From positions 25,681 to 89,680 of the forward strand of contig NZ_JBCITM010000016.1 of assembly GCF_039414295.1 (NCBI RefSeq): a stretch of DNA of 64,000 bases, given 5' to 3'. This document shows positions 51,875-60,898 of this stretch, piece by piece. Each line of letters starts with the position of its first letter. Position 1 is the stretch's first letter. The notes beneath the pieces were generated by a model that searched no databases, was not told where the DNA came from, and saw nothing but the letters and a program-made list of their open reading frames with translations. Source of the stretch: Anoxynatronum sibiricum (GTDB lineage: Bacteria; Bacillota; Clostridia; Peptostreptococcales; Tindalliaceae). The position numbers were made by a program, and so were the translations under genes.

Positions 51875-51891
51875 TTGTGATTTGAATCACG
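51875..51891. promoter_or_regulatory. Candidate Crp/Fnr operator
   Basis: TGTGATTTGAATCACG is a near-perfect inverted repeat (TGTGA, six bases, TCACG) of the spacing bound by Crp/Fnr proteins. It lies between the regulator gene and the DUF1858 operon, about 125 bases before the latter's start. A second inverted repeat, GTCAT-N5-ATGAC, is close to the regulator start at 51750-51764. Confidence 0.5.
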
Positions 51892-52014
51892 GTTTTTCTC
51901 CCCGTATCAGTATACACTGGGTCTACTGATGGTGTAACCCCCCTCAAATGTAGCTGTTGATTCCTTCATTGACGGGGTATGATACTAAAGAATGATTAAA
52001 AAGGAGCGATTTCA

Positions 52015-52209
52015 ATGAACATTACCAAAGACATGACCATTGCAGAAATTTTGAAACACCAACCCAACGCAGCTGTTATTCTCATGCAGTTTGGCATGGG
52101 ATGCATCGGCTGCCCTTCCTCTCAGTCAGAAACCCTGGCGGAAGCGGCGCTGGTTCATAACATGGATGCCGACGCCATTCTGGTAAAGCTGAACGAAGGG
52201 CGTGCCTAA
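52015..52209 (+). CDS. DUF1858 small redox-disulfide protein
   Basis: A 64-residue protein matching the hybrid-cluster-protein-associated disulfide domain: MTIAEILKHQPNAAVILMQFG followed by MGCIGCPSS, where the CxxC is the redox or metal site, and ETLAEAALVHNMD at the end. Such proteins go with hybrid cluster or hemerythrin proteins in nitric oxide and oxygen stress. AAGGAG precedes the ATG. Its stop overlaps the next start by one base, giving a tight three-gene operon. Confidence 0.85.
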   Translation: MNITKDMTIAEILKHQPNAAVILMQFGMGCIGCPSSQSETLAEAALVHNMDADAILVKLNEGRA

Positions 52210-52856
52210 TGAGCTTGTTTCTTGGAAAGATTCACTACTGGCTGTTCAACAAAATTCAGTTAACCGAACAACTGGAGCAGCACATACTTCAAGTGGCCGC
52301 TTCTCACGGCGTTCCTGTTGAGTTCATGAAATCAGCTGCTTTGAAACAGTTCGAAGCACCGCTGCCGGAGGCTCCTCTGGAAGAACTCATCAACCACCAG
52401 AATATTCATGGCTGGTTACAGCGCTGCATCACTCAGGCAGAATCACGCCAAGCTTTCTATGTGACACAGATTTTAGAGCACTCTCCCCATCTGAAAACCC
52501 GACTGTTGGATTTGGCTGCAGAACAGGCCCGACAAATCGCCACCACCAGTCCTCAAAGCCCCTCAGCTCCCCAGGCCATGTTTCAGGCTGTTCACGATCA
52601 TTTGCTGGAGGGCATGCCCTGTGACCGAACTCAGCAGATTGTGGAAAATGATGACATCCAGTTCGCCTGGAAATATGAGCCCTGCCTGCACCAGTCTGTC
52701 TGGGAATCTGTGGGTGGTGACGTGAAGCATTATTATGACCTGCGGAAATCCTGGATTCAGGCATTTTCAAAACAACTGCAGCCCTCTTGGAGCTACTCAG
52801 TGTCACAGGAGGGAATTCACCAGATTCAGACCGAAGGAGGAACTGCTGCCCTATGA
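52209..52856 (+). CDS. Unknown protein in the hemerythrin operon
   Basis: A 215-residue soluble protein that I do not recognise. It is mostly helical (LTEQLEQHILQVAASHG; LKTRLLDLAAEQARQIA) and has two scattered Cys and several His. It is held between DUF1858 and hemerythrin genes by one-base and four-base overlaps, so it is made in step with them. It may be a partner or a metal-handling protein of that set. Ordinary composition gives no sign of transfer. Confidence 0.65.
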   Translation: MSLFLGKIHYWLFNKIQLTEQLEQHILQVAASHGVPVEFMKSAALKQFEAPLPEAPLEELINHQNIHGWLQRCITQAESRQAFYVTQILEHSPHLKTRLLDLAAEQARQIATTSPQSPSAPQAMFQAVHDHLLEGMPCDRTQQIVENDDIQFAWKYEPCLHQSVWESVGGDVKHYYDLRKSWIQAFSKQLQPSWSYSVSQEGIHQIQTEGGTAAL

Positions 52857-53407
52857 ACGCCATTGAACTGATGACTTATGAACACACGTTTATTCGCCGC
52901 ATGCTCACTGTCATGCGTAAGTTTGCATACCGTCTCATGAATGATCCGCAAATGGACGTGGCTGATGCTCCCCTGATGATTGATTTTGTTCGCCAATACG
53001 CTGACAAACATCACCACGGAAAAGAGGAAGATCTTCTTTTTAACCGCATGGTGGCGCATCTGGGTTCTGCTGCTGTGAAGCTGGTGCAACACGGCATGCT
53101 GGTGGAACACGATTTGGGACGCCTGCATATGAAGTTGATGGAAGAAGGCATTGAAGCATTTCAGGCAGGCGATGATGAAGCCCGGCTTGATATCATAGGC
53201 AATACCGTCGCTTATGCCCAACTGCTTGACCGCCACATCTCCAAAGAGGATGACATGGTTTATCAGTTTGCCTGGCGTCATTTTCAGCCGGAGATGATCG
53301 AACAGATCAACCGAGAAACGGATGATTTTGAAGTCAAGGCATCAGCAGCAGGCATTCAGCAACATTACCTGACGCTGTTGGAGGAAATGGAAGCGAAATA
53401 CCTGTAA
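52853..53407 (+). CDS. Hemerythrin-domain protein
   Basis: A 184-residue four-helix bundle. Candidate di-iron ligands follow the hemerythrin pattern: His11 (YEHTF), HHHGKEED in helix 2, EHDLGR in helix 3 and RHISKEDDMVY in helix 4. It binds oxygen or nitric oxide, or repairs damaged Fe-S clusters, in the cytoplasm. GGAGG precedes the ATG, which overlaps the upstream stop by four bases. A strong terminator follows at once. Confidence 0.9.
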   Translation: MNAIELMTYEHTFIRRMLTVMRKFAYRLMNDPQMDVADAPLMIDFVRQYADKHHHGKEEDLLFNRMVAHLGSAAVKLVQHGMLVEHDLGRLHMKLMEEGIEAFQAGDDEARLDIIGNTVAYAQLLDRHISKEDDMVYQFAWRHFQPEMIEQINRETDDFEVKASAAGIQQHYLTLLEEMEAKYL

Positions 53408-53440
53408 AAAAAGCTGCGGACGCATTGTCCGCAGCTTTTT
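53408..53440. terminator. Two-way terminator between hemerythrin and PFOR genes
   Basis: Perfect arms AAAAAGCTGCGGAC and GTCCGCAGCTTTTT with a five-base loop. A and T runs on both sides let it end both converging transcripts. Confidence 0.9.
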
Positions 53441-53485
53441 CTGTTGCTGATTCATTTCATTTCCAGCTTATGCCCGCCGGATTGT

Positions 53486-56400
53486 TTACATTTCTGACAG
53501 TTTTTTGTAGATGTTGTATCTTTCCTGAGCGTCTTTTTCAGCCTGTGCAAAAAGGATTGTCGCTTCTTCAGGGAAGGTTTTCTTCAGAGAAGCATAGCGC
53601 ACTTCGCTGGCCAGGAAATCCTGGAAGGAAGTTTTCGGCTCTTTTGAATCCAGAACGAACGGATTTTTGCCTTCTTCCTGCAACAGCGGATTGTAGCGAT
53701 ATAAATGCCAGTAGCCGGCATCCACTGCTTTTTTAGTCTGCTCCTGGGTTTTACCCATACCAGCACCAATGCCGTGAGCGATACAGGGCGCATATGCGAT
53801 GATCAGTGATGGGCCTGGATAGGCTTCGGCTTCTTTCAGCGCCTTGATCAGCTGATTCTTGTCAGAGCCCATGCCCACCTGTGCCACGTACACATAACCG
53901 TAGGTCATCATCATGCGGCCCAGGTCTTTTTTGCGGATCTTTTTACCAGAGGTGGCAAACTTGGCCACCGCACCGGCAGGAGATGCCTTGGAGGACTGAC
54001 CGCCAGTGTTGGAGTATACTTCTGTATCCATCACGAGCACATTCACGTCTTCGCCAGAGGCCAGCACGTGATCAAGTCCGCCGAATCCAATGTCGTAAGC
54101 CCATCCGTCTCCACCAAAGATCCATTGTGATTTCTTAACCAGGTAGTCTTTTTTCATGATAATTTCATCAATCACTTCGTTACCCTTGGCGGCTTCCAAC
54201 AGGGGCAGCAGGTCGTAAGTGGCTTTTTTGGAGGCTTTGGCATCATTTTTGCCGTCAAGCCATGCCTGGAAAGCGGCTTTCAGTTCTGCCGAAAGATTCA
54301 TTTCAAGTCCCTGAGTCATCAGATCTGCCAGTTTTTCACGAATCTGACTGGTGGCAAGAGCCATTCCGTAACCGTATTCTGCATTGTCTTCAAAGAGAGA
54401 GTTTGCCCAGGCAGGCCCCTGACCCTTATCGTTTACGCAGTAAGGAACCGAAGGTGCGCTTCCGCCATAGATGGAGCTGCAGCCGGTGGCATTGGCAATG
54501 AGCATGCGGTCACCAAATAGTTGGGTGATCAGCTTCACATAGGGTGTTTCACCGCAACCTGCACAGGCGCCGGAGAACTCGAACAGCGGCTGTGAGAACT
54601 GGCTGCCCTTCATGGTTTCTATGTTGGTCAGATCAGCTTTGCTGCTGATGGTGGTTGCAAAATCCCAGTTGGCTTTCTGCGCAGCAATCTGAGGTTCAAC
54701 AGGCTTCATTTCGAGGGCTTTGGTTTTAGCCGGGCAAATGTCGGCGCAGTTGCCGCAACCCGTACAATCAAGGGTGGCCACCTGAATGCGATATGTCATG
54801 CCATCAAACTCTTTGCCCATGGCTTTCAGAGTTTCAAAACCTTCTGGGGCTGCCTGCTGTTCTTTTTCATCCAGCAGGAAGGGGCGAATGGCGGCATGGG
54901 GACATACGAAGGCGCACTGGTTACACTGAATGCAGTTTTCCTTGATCCATTCAGGTACATCCACAGCGATTCCCCGTTTTTCATAAGCGGAGGTTCCCAT
55001 GGGGAAGTGGCCGTCTTCACGGTCAACAAAGGCGCTCACTGGCAGGTTATCACCTTCCTGAGCATTCATGGGATGCAGTATGTCAGAAATGAAAGCAGGT
55101 TCGTTTTTCTCAGATACTGCGGCGTCTGTTGCGCTGGCCCAGGAAGCCGGTACAGTCACTTGGTGCAGGGCTTCCATTCCCAGATCCAGTGCTTTTTGGT
55201 TCATTTCAACGATTTTTTCACCTTTGCTGCCGTAAGTGTCTACCACTGCCTGTTTCATGTAGGCCATGGCTTCTTCCACCGGAATCACATCAGCCAGTTT
55301 AAAGAAAGCTGATTGCATGACCATGTTGATGCGACCGCCCAAACCGATTTCAGCAGCGATCTTGGTGGCATTGATGATGTACACCTTGGCTTCTTTTTCT
55401 GCCAATGCCCGTTTCAGACTGGCAGGAAGCTTCTCTTCCAGCTCGTGATCTTCCCAAAGGCAGTTGAGCAGGAAGGTGCCGCCTTTTTTCAGGCCTTTTA
55501 CCAGGTCATACTGGTTGACATAGGCCTGGTTGTGACAGGCGATGAAATCAGCCTCACTGATGAGGTAAGTGGAACGAATGGGCTCTTTTCCAAAACGCAG
55601 GTGAGAAATGGTAACACCGCCGGATTTTTTGGAGTCATAAGAGAAGTAACCCTGGGCATACATGTCGGTGTGGTCACCAATGATTTTAATGGAGTTTTTG
55701 TTGGCACCAACTGTTCCGTCGGAACCAAGTCCCCAGAATTTGCAGCGGACAGTGCCTTTGGGCTCTGTGCTCACCGGAGGAAGCATGGGAAGGGAACTGT
55801 GGCTCACGTCGTCGATAATGCCGACGGTGAAGCTGTTCTTTGGTGCAGCCAGTTTCAGATTTTCGTAAACTGACAGAATCTGTGCCGGAGTGGTGTCCTT
55901 GGAACCAAGACCGTAGCGGCCGCCCACGATCACAGGTGCGTTCTCCTTGCCATAGAACATGTCTTTGATGTCCAGGTACAGGGGCTCGCCCGGGGCACCC
56001 GGCTCTTTGCAGCGATCCAGAACCGCAATTTTTTTCACGGTTTTAGGCATTACGTTCATGAAGTACTCAGGCACAAAGGGTCGATACAAGTGAACTTTGA
56101 TGAGGCCAACTTTTTCGCCTTTTTCCATGAGATGGTCGATGGTTTCATCAATGGTCTCTGTCACTGATCCCATGGCTACAATGATATGCTCTGCATCTTC
56201 AGCGCCATAGTAATTGAATGGCAGGTAGGTGCGTCCGGTGACGTCGCTGATTTTCTTCATGTAATCAACCACAATTTCGGGCAGCGCCTGGTAGTAGGGG
56301 GCCGCTGCTTCTTTTGCCTGGAAGAAGATATCTGGGTTTTGAGCGGTGCCACGGAGAACCGGGCGCTCTGGATTCAGGGAGCTGTTACGGAAAGCATCGA

Positions 56401-56998
56401 TGGCGTCCCAGTCAACCAGTTCTTTGAAAGTATCGTAGTCGATGGCTTCGATTTTTTGAACTTCATGAGATGTTCTGAATCCGTCGAAGAAGTGAACAAA
56501 GGGAATGCGTCCTTTAATAGCAGCCAGGTGAGCCACGCCGGCCAGATCCATGACTTCCTGCACGCTGCCGGAAGCCAGCATGGCACATCCGGTTTGACGG
56601 GCTGCCATCACGTCGGAATGATCACCGAAGATGGAAAGGGCATGAGCCGCCACTGCACGGGCACTGACGTGAAACACACCTGGGAGCAACTCGCCTGCAA
56701 TTTTATACATGTTGGGAATCATCAGCAGCAAGCCCTGTGAAGCAGTGTAAGTAGTGGTGAGTGCACCACCAGCCAGGGAACCATGAACAGCACCTGCAGC
56801 GCCTGCCTCCGACTGAAGCTCTGTCACCCTTACATTTTGTCCAAAAATGTTCTTTTGCCCGTAAGCACTCCATTCGTCCACACTCTCCGCCATGTTTGAT
56901 GACGGTGTGATGGGGTAGATGGCAGCTACATCTGTGAACGCGTATGAGACATACGCGGCAGCGGTATTACCATCCATGGTCTTCATCAATTTTGCCAT
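53486..56998 (-). CDS. nifJ: Pyruvate:ferredoxin (flavodoxin) oxidoreductase
   Basis: A single-chain PFOR of 1,170 residues. It converts pyruvate and CoA to acetyl-CoA, CO2 and reduced ferredoxin, the main pyruvate reaction in anaerobic Clostridia. Domains in order: thiamine-PP region I (YPITPSSNMAE), transketolase C-like region, gamma domain, two 4Fe-4S ferredoxin motifs (CIQCNQCAFVCPH; CTGCGNCADICPA), then the TPP-binding part with GACAGCGETPY, GGDGWAYDIGFGGLDHV, and a final Cys region (IIAYAPCIAHGI). AAGGAGG precedes the ATG at 56998. Confidence 0.96.
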   Translation of the reverse strand: MAKLMKTMDGNTAAAYVSYAFTDVAAIYPITPSSNMAESVDEWSAYGQKNIFGQNVRVTELQSEAGAAGAVHGSLAGGALTTTYTASQGLLLMIPNMYKIAGELLPGVFHVSARAVAAHALSIFGDHSDVMAARQTGCAMLASGSVQEVMDLAGVAHLAAIKGRIPFVHFFDGFRTSHEVQKIEAIDYDTFKELVDWDAIDAFRNSSLNPERPVLRGTAQNPDIFFQAKEAAAPYYQALPEIVVDYMKKISDVTGRTYLPFNYYGAEDAEHIIVAMGSVTETIDETIDHLMEKGEKVGLIKVHLYRPFVPEYFMNVMPKTVKKIAVLDRCKEPGAPGEPLYLDIKDMFYGKENAPVIVGGRYGLGSKDTTPAQILSVYENLKLAAPKNSFTVGIIDDVSHSSLPMLPPVSTEPKGTVRCKFWGLGSDGTVGANKNSIKIIGDHTDMYAQGYFSYDSKKSGGVTISHLRFGKEPIRSTYLISEADFIACHNQAYVNQYDLVKGLKKGGTFLLNCLWEDHELEEKLPASLKRALAEKEAKVYIINATKIAAEIGLGGRINMVMQSAFFKLADVIPVEEAMAYMKQAVVDTYGSKGEKIVEMNQKALDLGMEALHQVTVPASWASATDAAVSEKNEPAFISDILHPMNAQEGDNLPVSAFVDREDGHFPMGTSAYEKRGIAVDVPEWIKENCIQCNQCAFVCPHAAIRPFLLDEKEQQAAPEGFETLKAMGKEFDGMTYRIQVATLDCTGCGNCADICPAKTKALEMKPVEPQIAAQKANWDFATTISSKADLTNIETMKGSQFSQPLFEFSGACAGCGETPYVKLITQLFGDRMLIANATGCSSIYGGSAPSVPYCVNDKGQGPAWANSLFEDNAEYGYGMALATSQIREKLADLMTQGLEMNLSAELKAAFQAWLDGKNDAKASKKATYDLLPLLEAAKGNEVIDEIIMKKDYLVKKSQWIFGGDGWAYDIGFGGLDHVLASGEDVNVLVMDTEVYSNTGGQSSKASPAGAVAKFATSGKKIRKKDLGRMMMTYGYVYVAQVGMGSDKNQLIKALKEAEAYPGPSLIIAYAPCIAHGIGAGMGKTQEQTKKAVDAGYWHLYRYNPLLQEEGKNPFVLDSKEPKTSFQDFLASEVRYASLKKTFPEEATILFAQAEKDAQERYNIYKKLSEM

Positions 56999-56999
56999 T

Positions 57000-57485
57000 T
57001 TATTGCCTCCTTCTTGATTTTGTTGTATTTTTAACATTCTATAAGTTGGAATATAGGGTCGCTTGATTCCTATTATATAGTATCATATAGGGCATTACCA
57101 GTACATGAACCGAAAAATGGAAAGTTTATTAATTCAAAAATATGATAATTCAATCCATTTTTCTTGCATTCATCTGCTGATTTCGCCTCATTATTTCCAA
57201 GGGGCGCGGCCTTTGTTTCTGATCAATCGTTAGATAAAATGCTTTTTTCGGTAATTACTGGCACTTCTTCATGTTATCCCACACTTTTTTTCATTTAAAA
57301 GCACTCCTTCGCGGATTGCCCCTTGTGCATCCATGAAGTATAATGAACATGTACCTCGCAGGATCTCCCCCCATTTTTTGAATTTTTACAAGGTTCACTG
57401 TCATTTCATGCACCGTTCTTCTCTGCTTCTGATCAATCAACTTTCTGAATCACCAGGCAAAATCGGCGTCAAGGAGGCTGTTAAA
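57000..57485. other. Intergenic region between PFOR and the HD-domain gene
   Basis: About 485 bases between divergent genes. It is AT-rich near the PFOR start, with TATAAT-like segments at 57,070-57,090 but no convincing -35. I see no riboswitch or small gene. An open frame extends the HD gene leftward to 57333 without a ribosome site. Confidence 0.5.
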
Positions 57486-58073
57486 ATGAAATTCCTGGAC
57501 GATTTGATAACAGATGACATCCGCCAGCGAATGGAACACCGTTTTTTCCTGAGAGACTCAATGAGTCACGAACAACGGGTAATTCGCTATGCCAGCATGA
57601 TTTTCACCGTCCTCAGTCAGCCTTATGATCTTGGAAATAAGAAGCGCAGTCTACTATACCATGCTGCTTTACTCCATGATATCGGGTATGAAATCAGCCC
57701 GCGAAAGCATGATGCCCATTCCCGCCATCTCATTTTAAACGACTCCTTTTTTGACTTTTGGCCACAACCGGAACGCACCATGCTGGCTCTCATTGCAGGC
57801 GGTCACCGAAAAAAACTGGGGCCAGAACTGGAAACGTTGACACCTTCCAAACAACACACCGTTAAGCAGCTGGCGGCTATTTTGCGCATTGCCGATGCCA
57901 TCGACTATCCCCGCGATGAGAGATTGGTGGTGTGTGAGACAACCTTGCTGCAACACCATTTGAATCTAACCATCCATTCGGCCGTTATTGACCAGGTGGT
58001 GGCGCGGGTTGCTAAAAAGGCAGCACTTTTTGAAGCGGTTTTTCAGATTTCTATCGTGATATCAGAAGCGTGA
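57486..58073 (+). CDS. HD-domain phosphohydrolase
   Basis: A 195-residue protein with a metal-binding HD domain: HEQRVIRYA, LLYHAALLHDIGYEI (the HD pair), a His in DAHSRHLI, and RIADAIDYPRDE as the last Asp. This order matches the HD domain of Ppx/GppA C termini and related stand-alone phosphohydrolases of nucleotides. There is no Ppx N domain. The ATG at 57486 has AAGGAGG upstream and so is preferred to the longer open frame. The substrate is unknown. Confidence 0.82.
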   Translation: MKFLDDLITDDIRQRMEHRFFLRDSMSHEQRVIRYASMIFTVLSQPYDLGNKKRSLLYHAALLHDIGYEISPRKHDAHSRHLILNDSFFDFWPQPERTMLALIAGGHRKKLGPELETLTPSKQHTVKQLAAILRIADAIDYPRDERLVVCETTLLQHHLNLTIHSAVIDQVVARVAKKAALFEAVFQISIVISEA

Positions 58074-58237
58074 CCAGTCTTCTCTCATCGTCTTTATTTT
58101 AAGGAAGATCATCGTTGCGACGAAGGGCGACAAGTGGCCCTGTTGTATCAACATTGTTGATTTCTGCCTTACTCTCGTTGGACAAAGACTGCTGTTTCTG
58201 TTATGATGAGGCCACAAACCTTTAAAGGAGCGATTTG

Positions 58238-58984
58238 ATGAGTCAACATGACGTATTGGCAGTAGTGGAAGGCCGGGAAATCACCCAGGGAGATCTAGAA
58301 ATGGTGATTCGCAGTCTGGACCCCCGTCAGGCTGCTCAATTTCAAACAGAGGACGGCAAGAAAAGACTATTGCAGGAACTGGTGCATCAGGAAATGATCC
58401 TCTTGGATGCCATGGAACAAAAAATGGAAGATAACCTGGATTATCAGCGTTCTCTAAAAAAGATGAAAGATAATTTTCTGAAGCAGTATGCCATGAACGC
58501 CATGTTCCAGCAGGCAACTGTGAACGAAGAAGAGATTGCTGCTTATTATGAAGCCCATCCCGAGCAGTTTCAGGAGCCTGAACAGACTCAGGCCAGTCAT
58601 ATTCTGGTGGATTCAGAAGAAAAGGCCGCCGAAATTAAAAAAGCCCTGGATGAAGGTGCTTCTTTTGCTGAGCAGGCACAAGCCCATTCTTCATGCCCCT
58701 CCAATGAAAAGGGCGGCGATCTGGGCTTCTTTCCCAAAGGCCGCATGGTACCCGAGTTCGAAGCCGCTGCCAACGAACTGGCCATCGGCGAAACCAGCGA
58801 ACCGGTGAAAACCCAGTTTGGCTACCATGTGATTCGGGTGATGGACCGTAAAGAAGGCAGTTCCCGTCAGCTGGGCGAAGTGAAGCAGCAGCTGGAGCAA
58901 CATCTGTTATCCCAAAAACAGCAGACCATCTATCAGGAAACCGTGGAAAAACTGACTTCAAAGTATCAATTTGAAATCCGATAA
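58238..58984 (+). CDS. Cytoplasmic parvulin-type peptidyl-prolyl isomerase
   Basis: A 248-residue protein. Residues 1-110 form a SurA/PrsA-like helical chaperone part. Residues about 118-212 are a parvulin domain with ASHILVDSEEKAAEI, GGDLGFFPKGRMVPEFE and TQFGYHVIRV. Unlike PrsA it has neither signal peptide nor lipobox, so it should work inside the cell. AAAGGAG precedes the ATG. A terminator follows. Confidence 0.9.
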   Translation: MSQHDVLAVVEGREITQGDLEMVIRSLDPRQAAQFQTEDGKKRLLQELVHQEMILLDAMEQKMEDNLDYQRSLKKMKDNFLKQYAMNAMFQQATVNEEEIAAYYEAHPEQFQEPEQTQASHILVDSEEKAAEIKKALDEGASFAEQAQAHSSCPSNEKGGDLGFFPKGRMVPEFEAAANELAIGETSEPVKTQFGYHVIRVMDRKEGSSRQLGEVKQQLEQHLLSQKQQTIYQETVEKLTSKYQFEIR

Positions 58985-59046
58985 ACTTTTTGAGTGTAAT
59001 TGTCTTTGAAACCCAGTTATCATCTCATCCTATAAGCCAGAATGCG

Positions 59047-59084
59047 TGAAGCCCCGGCATTTAGTCACATGCCGGGGCTTCAGT
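59047..59084 (+). terminator. Terminator of the parvulin gene
   Basis: Perfect arms AAGCCCCGGCAT and ATGCCGGGGCTT with an eight-base loop, then a short T-rich tract (CAGTTTG). Confidence 0.8.
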
Positions 59085-59210
59085 TTGTTTAATGCCGAAA
59101 TCAGTGTCCTGCATTAATTATTCTGACAAGTGAACGAGAGCCCCCGGTATGCCAGAAGCCCTCGTTCTTGGAGGTGCGACAACGCTCTATGGCGCGATCG
59201 GTGATGCCTG

Positions 59211-60884
59211 TTAGTCTTGCTCTTTCAGCTTTTCAGGTGTCAGTGTTCGATAGTAGCTGCCCGTGAGTTTGTTGGGGTTAAATGCTTCCCGCACTTTGTA
59301 CTGATACGCAGTAACGTGTGGCTGAGGCAGTTTGATATACATTTCATCGTGTTGTTCCTGGGTGTAGTTGTATCCATCGGGTCTGCGAGCATCTTCATTC
59401 CAGCGACAGAAGTCAACGCCCAACCCTTTTGAGGTCATCCACTCTTGTGTTGCATCCGCAAACAGCTTGGTGTTTTTGATGGATTCCTTGTCATACGCAT
59501 CAAACTGGGTGAAGAACTCCCATCCGGTGGCGCCGCCGCCGCCCATGACAGAAATACTTCCCATATCAGAGTCTCCGCCCACTGCAGCAATGCAATCAGA
59601 CTCCAGCTCCCACTTGCGCTTCAACGCAGAAGCCTCTTCCATCAGCGAGCTGCTGACAAACACATTGCCCGTTAGTCCGAAGGTGCCTTCATAGGCGCCG
59701 CATAAGGTGTAGTTCAGATTTTTATGTCCCAGCCGAAGCAGGTACATGAGATTCCATGCTGCAATATCCGGTTCCTGCATGAATTCTGATTTCCATCCGC
59801 CGGTCTCTTCAAGAATGGTATCAACCGCTTTTTCCTTAAAGGCCATATCCCGCTTGCTCATTCCCGCCAAAATCACCTGAACATCAATTTTCATATCTTC
59901 ATTCTGCTTTTGGGTTACCGGGTCTTCCATAAGCTCAGGCAAATCACACAGCTGCTTATTCTTATCATTTAGAATCTTAATCATGGCCACTTTCAGGTTT
60001 CTGCCAAACTTATTGTACTGCCGGTGACCCAAGAACAAAATATCCGGGTTTTCGTGGAAAAGGTTCACCGCATTGGCATAGGCGCCCCAATCAGGGAAGC
60101 ACAACGTATATCCTTTGAAGTTATCTGGCAACACTGCCCGATAAGCCGGTGCATCGCCCACTGAAGGTATATGGTCTGGCCCAGGCCACGGATGCAGCCG
60201 AATAGCCACTTTTGTACAGACTCCCATGGTGCCGGTGGTGCCAACGACTCCCCGCAGAATTCCCCGGGTACTGGGGCCAGGCCCCTCTCCGCAAAACCAG
60301 CCGTTGCCTGCGCCAACGGATCCCGTGCGAAGGGTTTCTCCATTGGGGAGCACCCACTCAGCTCCCAGCATGTTTTCAGTGGCACAGCCCATGAAGATGG
60401 AAGTCGGGCCAAAACCAGCCCAACCGGCAGTACTGGCAAGCGGCGAACTGCTGCAGCCAACACCGGGAATATTAAGGGTTAACCCTCTTTTCATTGCTTC
60501 GGCTTGAACAGTTGCTCCAATGGCGTAGGGTTCCACAACGGCTGTCATGTTTTTGGCATCAATTTCGATTTCCCGCATGCGCCGCATATCCAACTGAATG
60601 GCACAATCTGAACCGATGTATCCCATTGTTGCCCAAAACGTGGAGGAAGCCTTAAACTCAATTTTGTACTTATTACACAGTTTGACAATTTGCTGCACTT
60701 CTTCAGTGCTGCCTGGCAGGATGACTGCCTGCGGCAACGGTGTTTTTTGATCATAGGGCCCGAAGTGAGCTGATGACTGGGCTGGAATACACCGATAGGT
60801 TTCACGTATTCCAAGGTCTTCAGAGATGTTTCTGCTTCCGACGATTGATTCAAACGCTCGATAAATTTCTCGCGCTAATGCCAT
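59211..60884 (-). CDS. FAD-linked oxidase, vanillyl-alcohol-oxidase type
   Basis: A 557-residue flavoprotein. The PCMH-type FAD-binding domain covers about 55-260 (PQAVILPGSTEEVQQIVKLC; STAGWAGFGPTSIFMGCATENMLGAEWVLPNGE; VVGTTGTMGVCTKVAIRLHPWP). The C-terminal half is the substrate domain, diverged from 4-cresol and vanillyl-alcohol oxidases. The substrate is unknown. Conserved Cys in the FAD domain may matter. The ATG at 60884 has AAAGGAGGG upstream. It is the last gene of a three-gene operon, 14 bases after the Fe-S protein gene, which is its likely electron acceptor. Confidence 0.85.
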   Translation of the reverse strand: MALAREIYRAFESIVGSRNISEDLGIRETYRCIPAQSSAHFGPYDQKTPLPQAVILPGSTEEVQQIVKLCNKYKIEFKASSTFWATMGYIGSDCAIQLDMRRMREIEIDAKNMTAVVEPYAIGATVQAEAMKRGLTLNIPGVGCSSSPLASTAGWAGFGPTSIFMGCATENMLGAEWVLPNGETLRTGSVGAGNGWFCGEGPGPSTRGILRGVVGTTGTMGVCTKVAIRLHPWPGPDHIPSVGDAPAYRAVLPDNFKGYTLCFPDWGAYANAVNLFHENPDILFLGHRQYNKFGRNLKVAMIKILNDKNKQLCDLPELMEDPVTQKQNEDMKIDVQVILAGMSKRDMAFKEKAVDTILEETGGWKSEFMQEPDIAAWNLMYLLRLGHKNLNYTLCGAYEGTFGLTGNVFVSSSLMEEASALKRKWELESDCIAAVGGDSDMGSISVMGGGGATGWEFFTQFDAYDKESIKNTKLFADATQEWMTSKGLGVDFCRWNEDARRPDGYNYTQEQHDEMYIKLPQPHVTAYQYKVREAFNPNKLTGSYYRTLTPEKLKEQD

Positions 60885-60898
60885 GATATTCCCTCCTT

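Noticed and set aside
59132..59170. Hairpin after the last FAD-oxidase gene as a terminator
   Set aside because: A stem GAACGAG/CTCGTTC is present but the loop is long and there is no T tract, so I could not support it.
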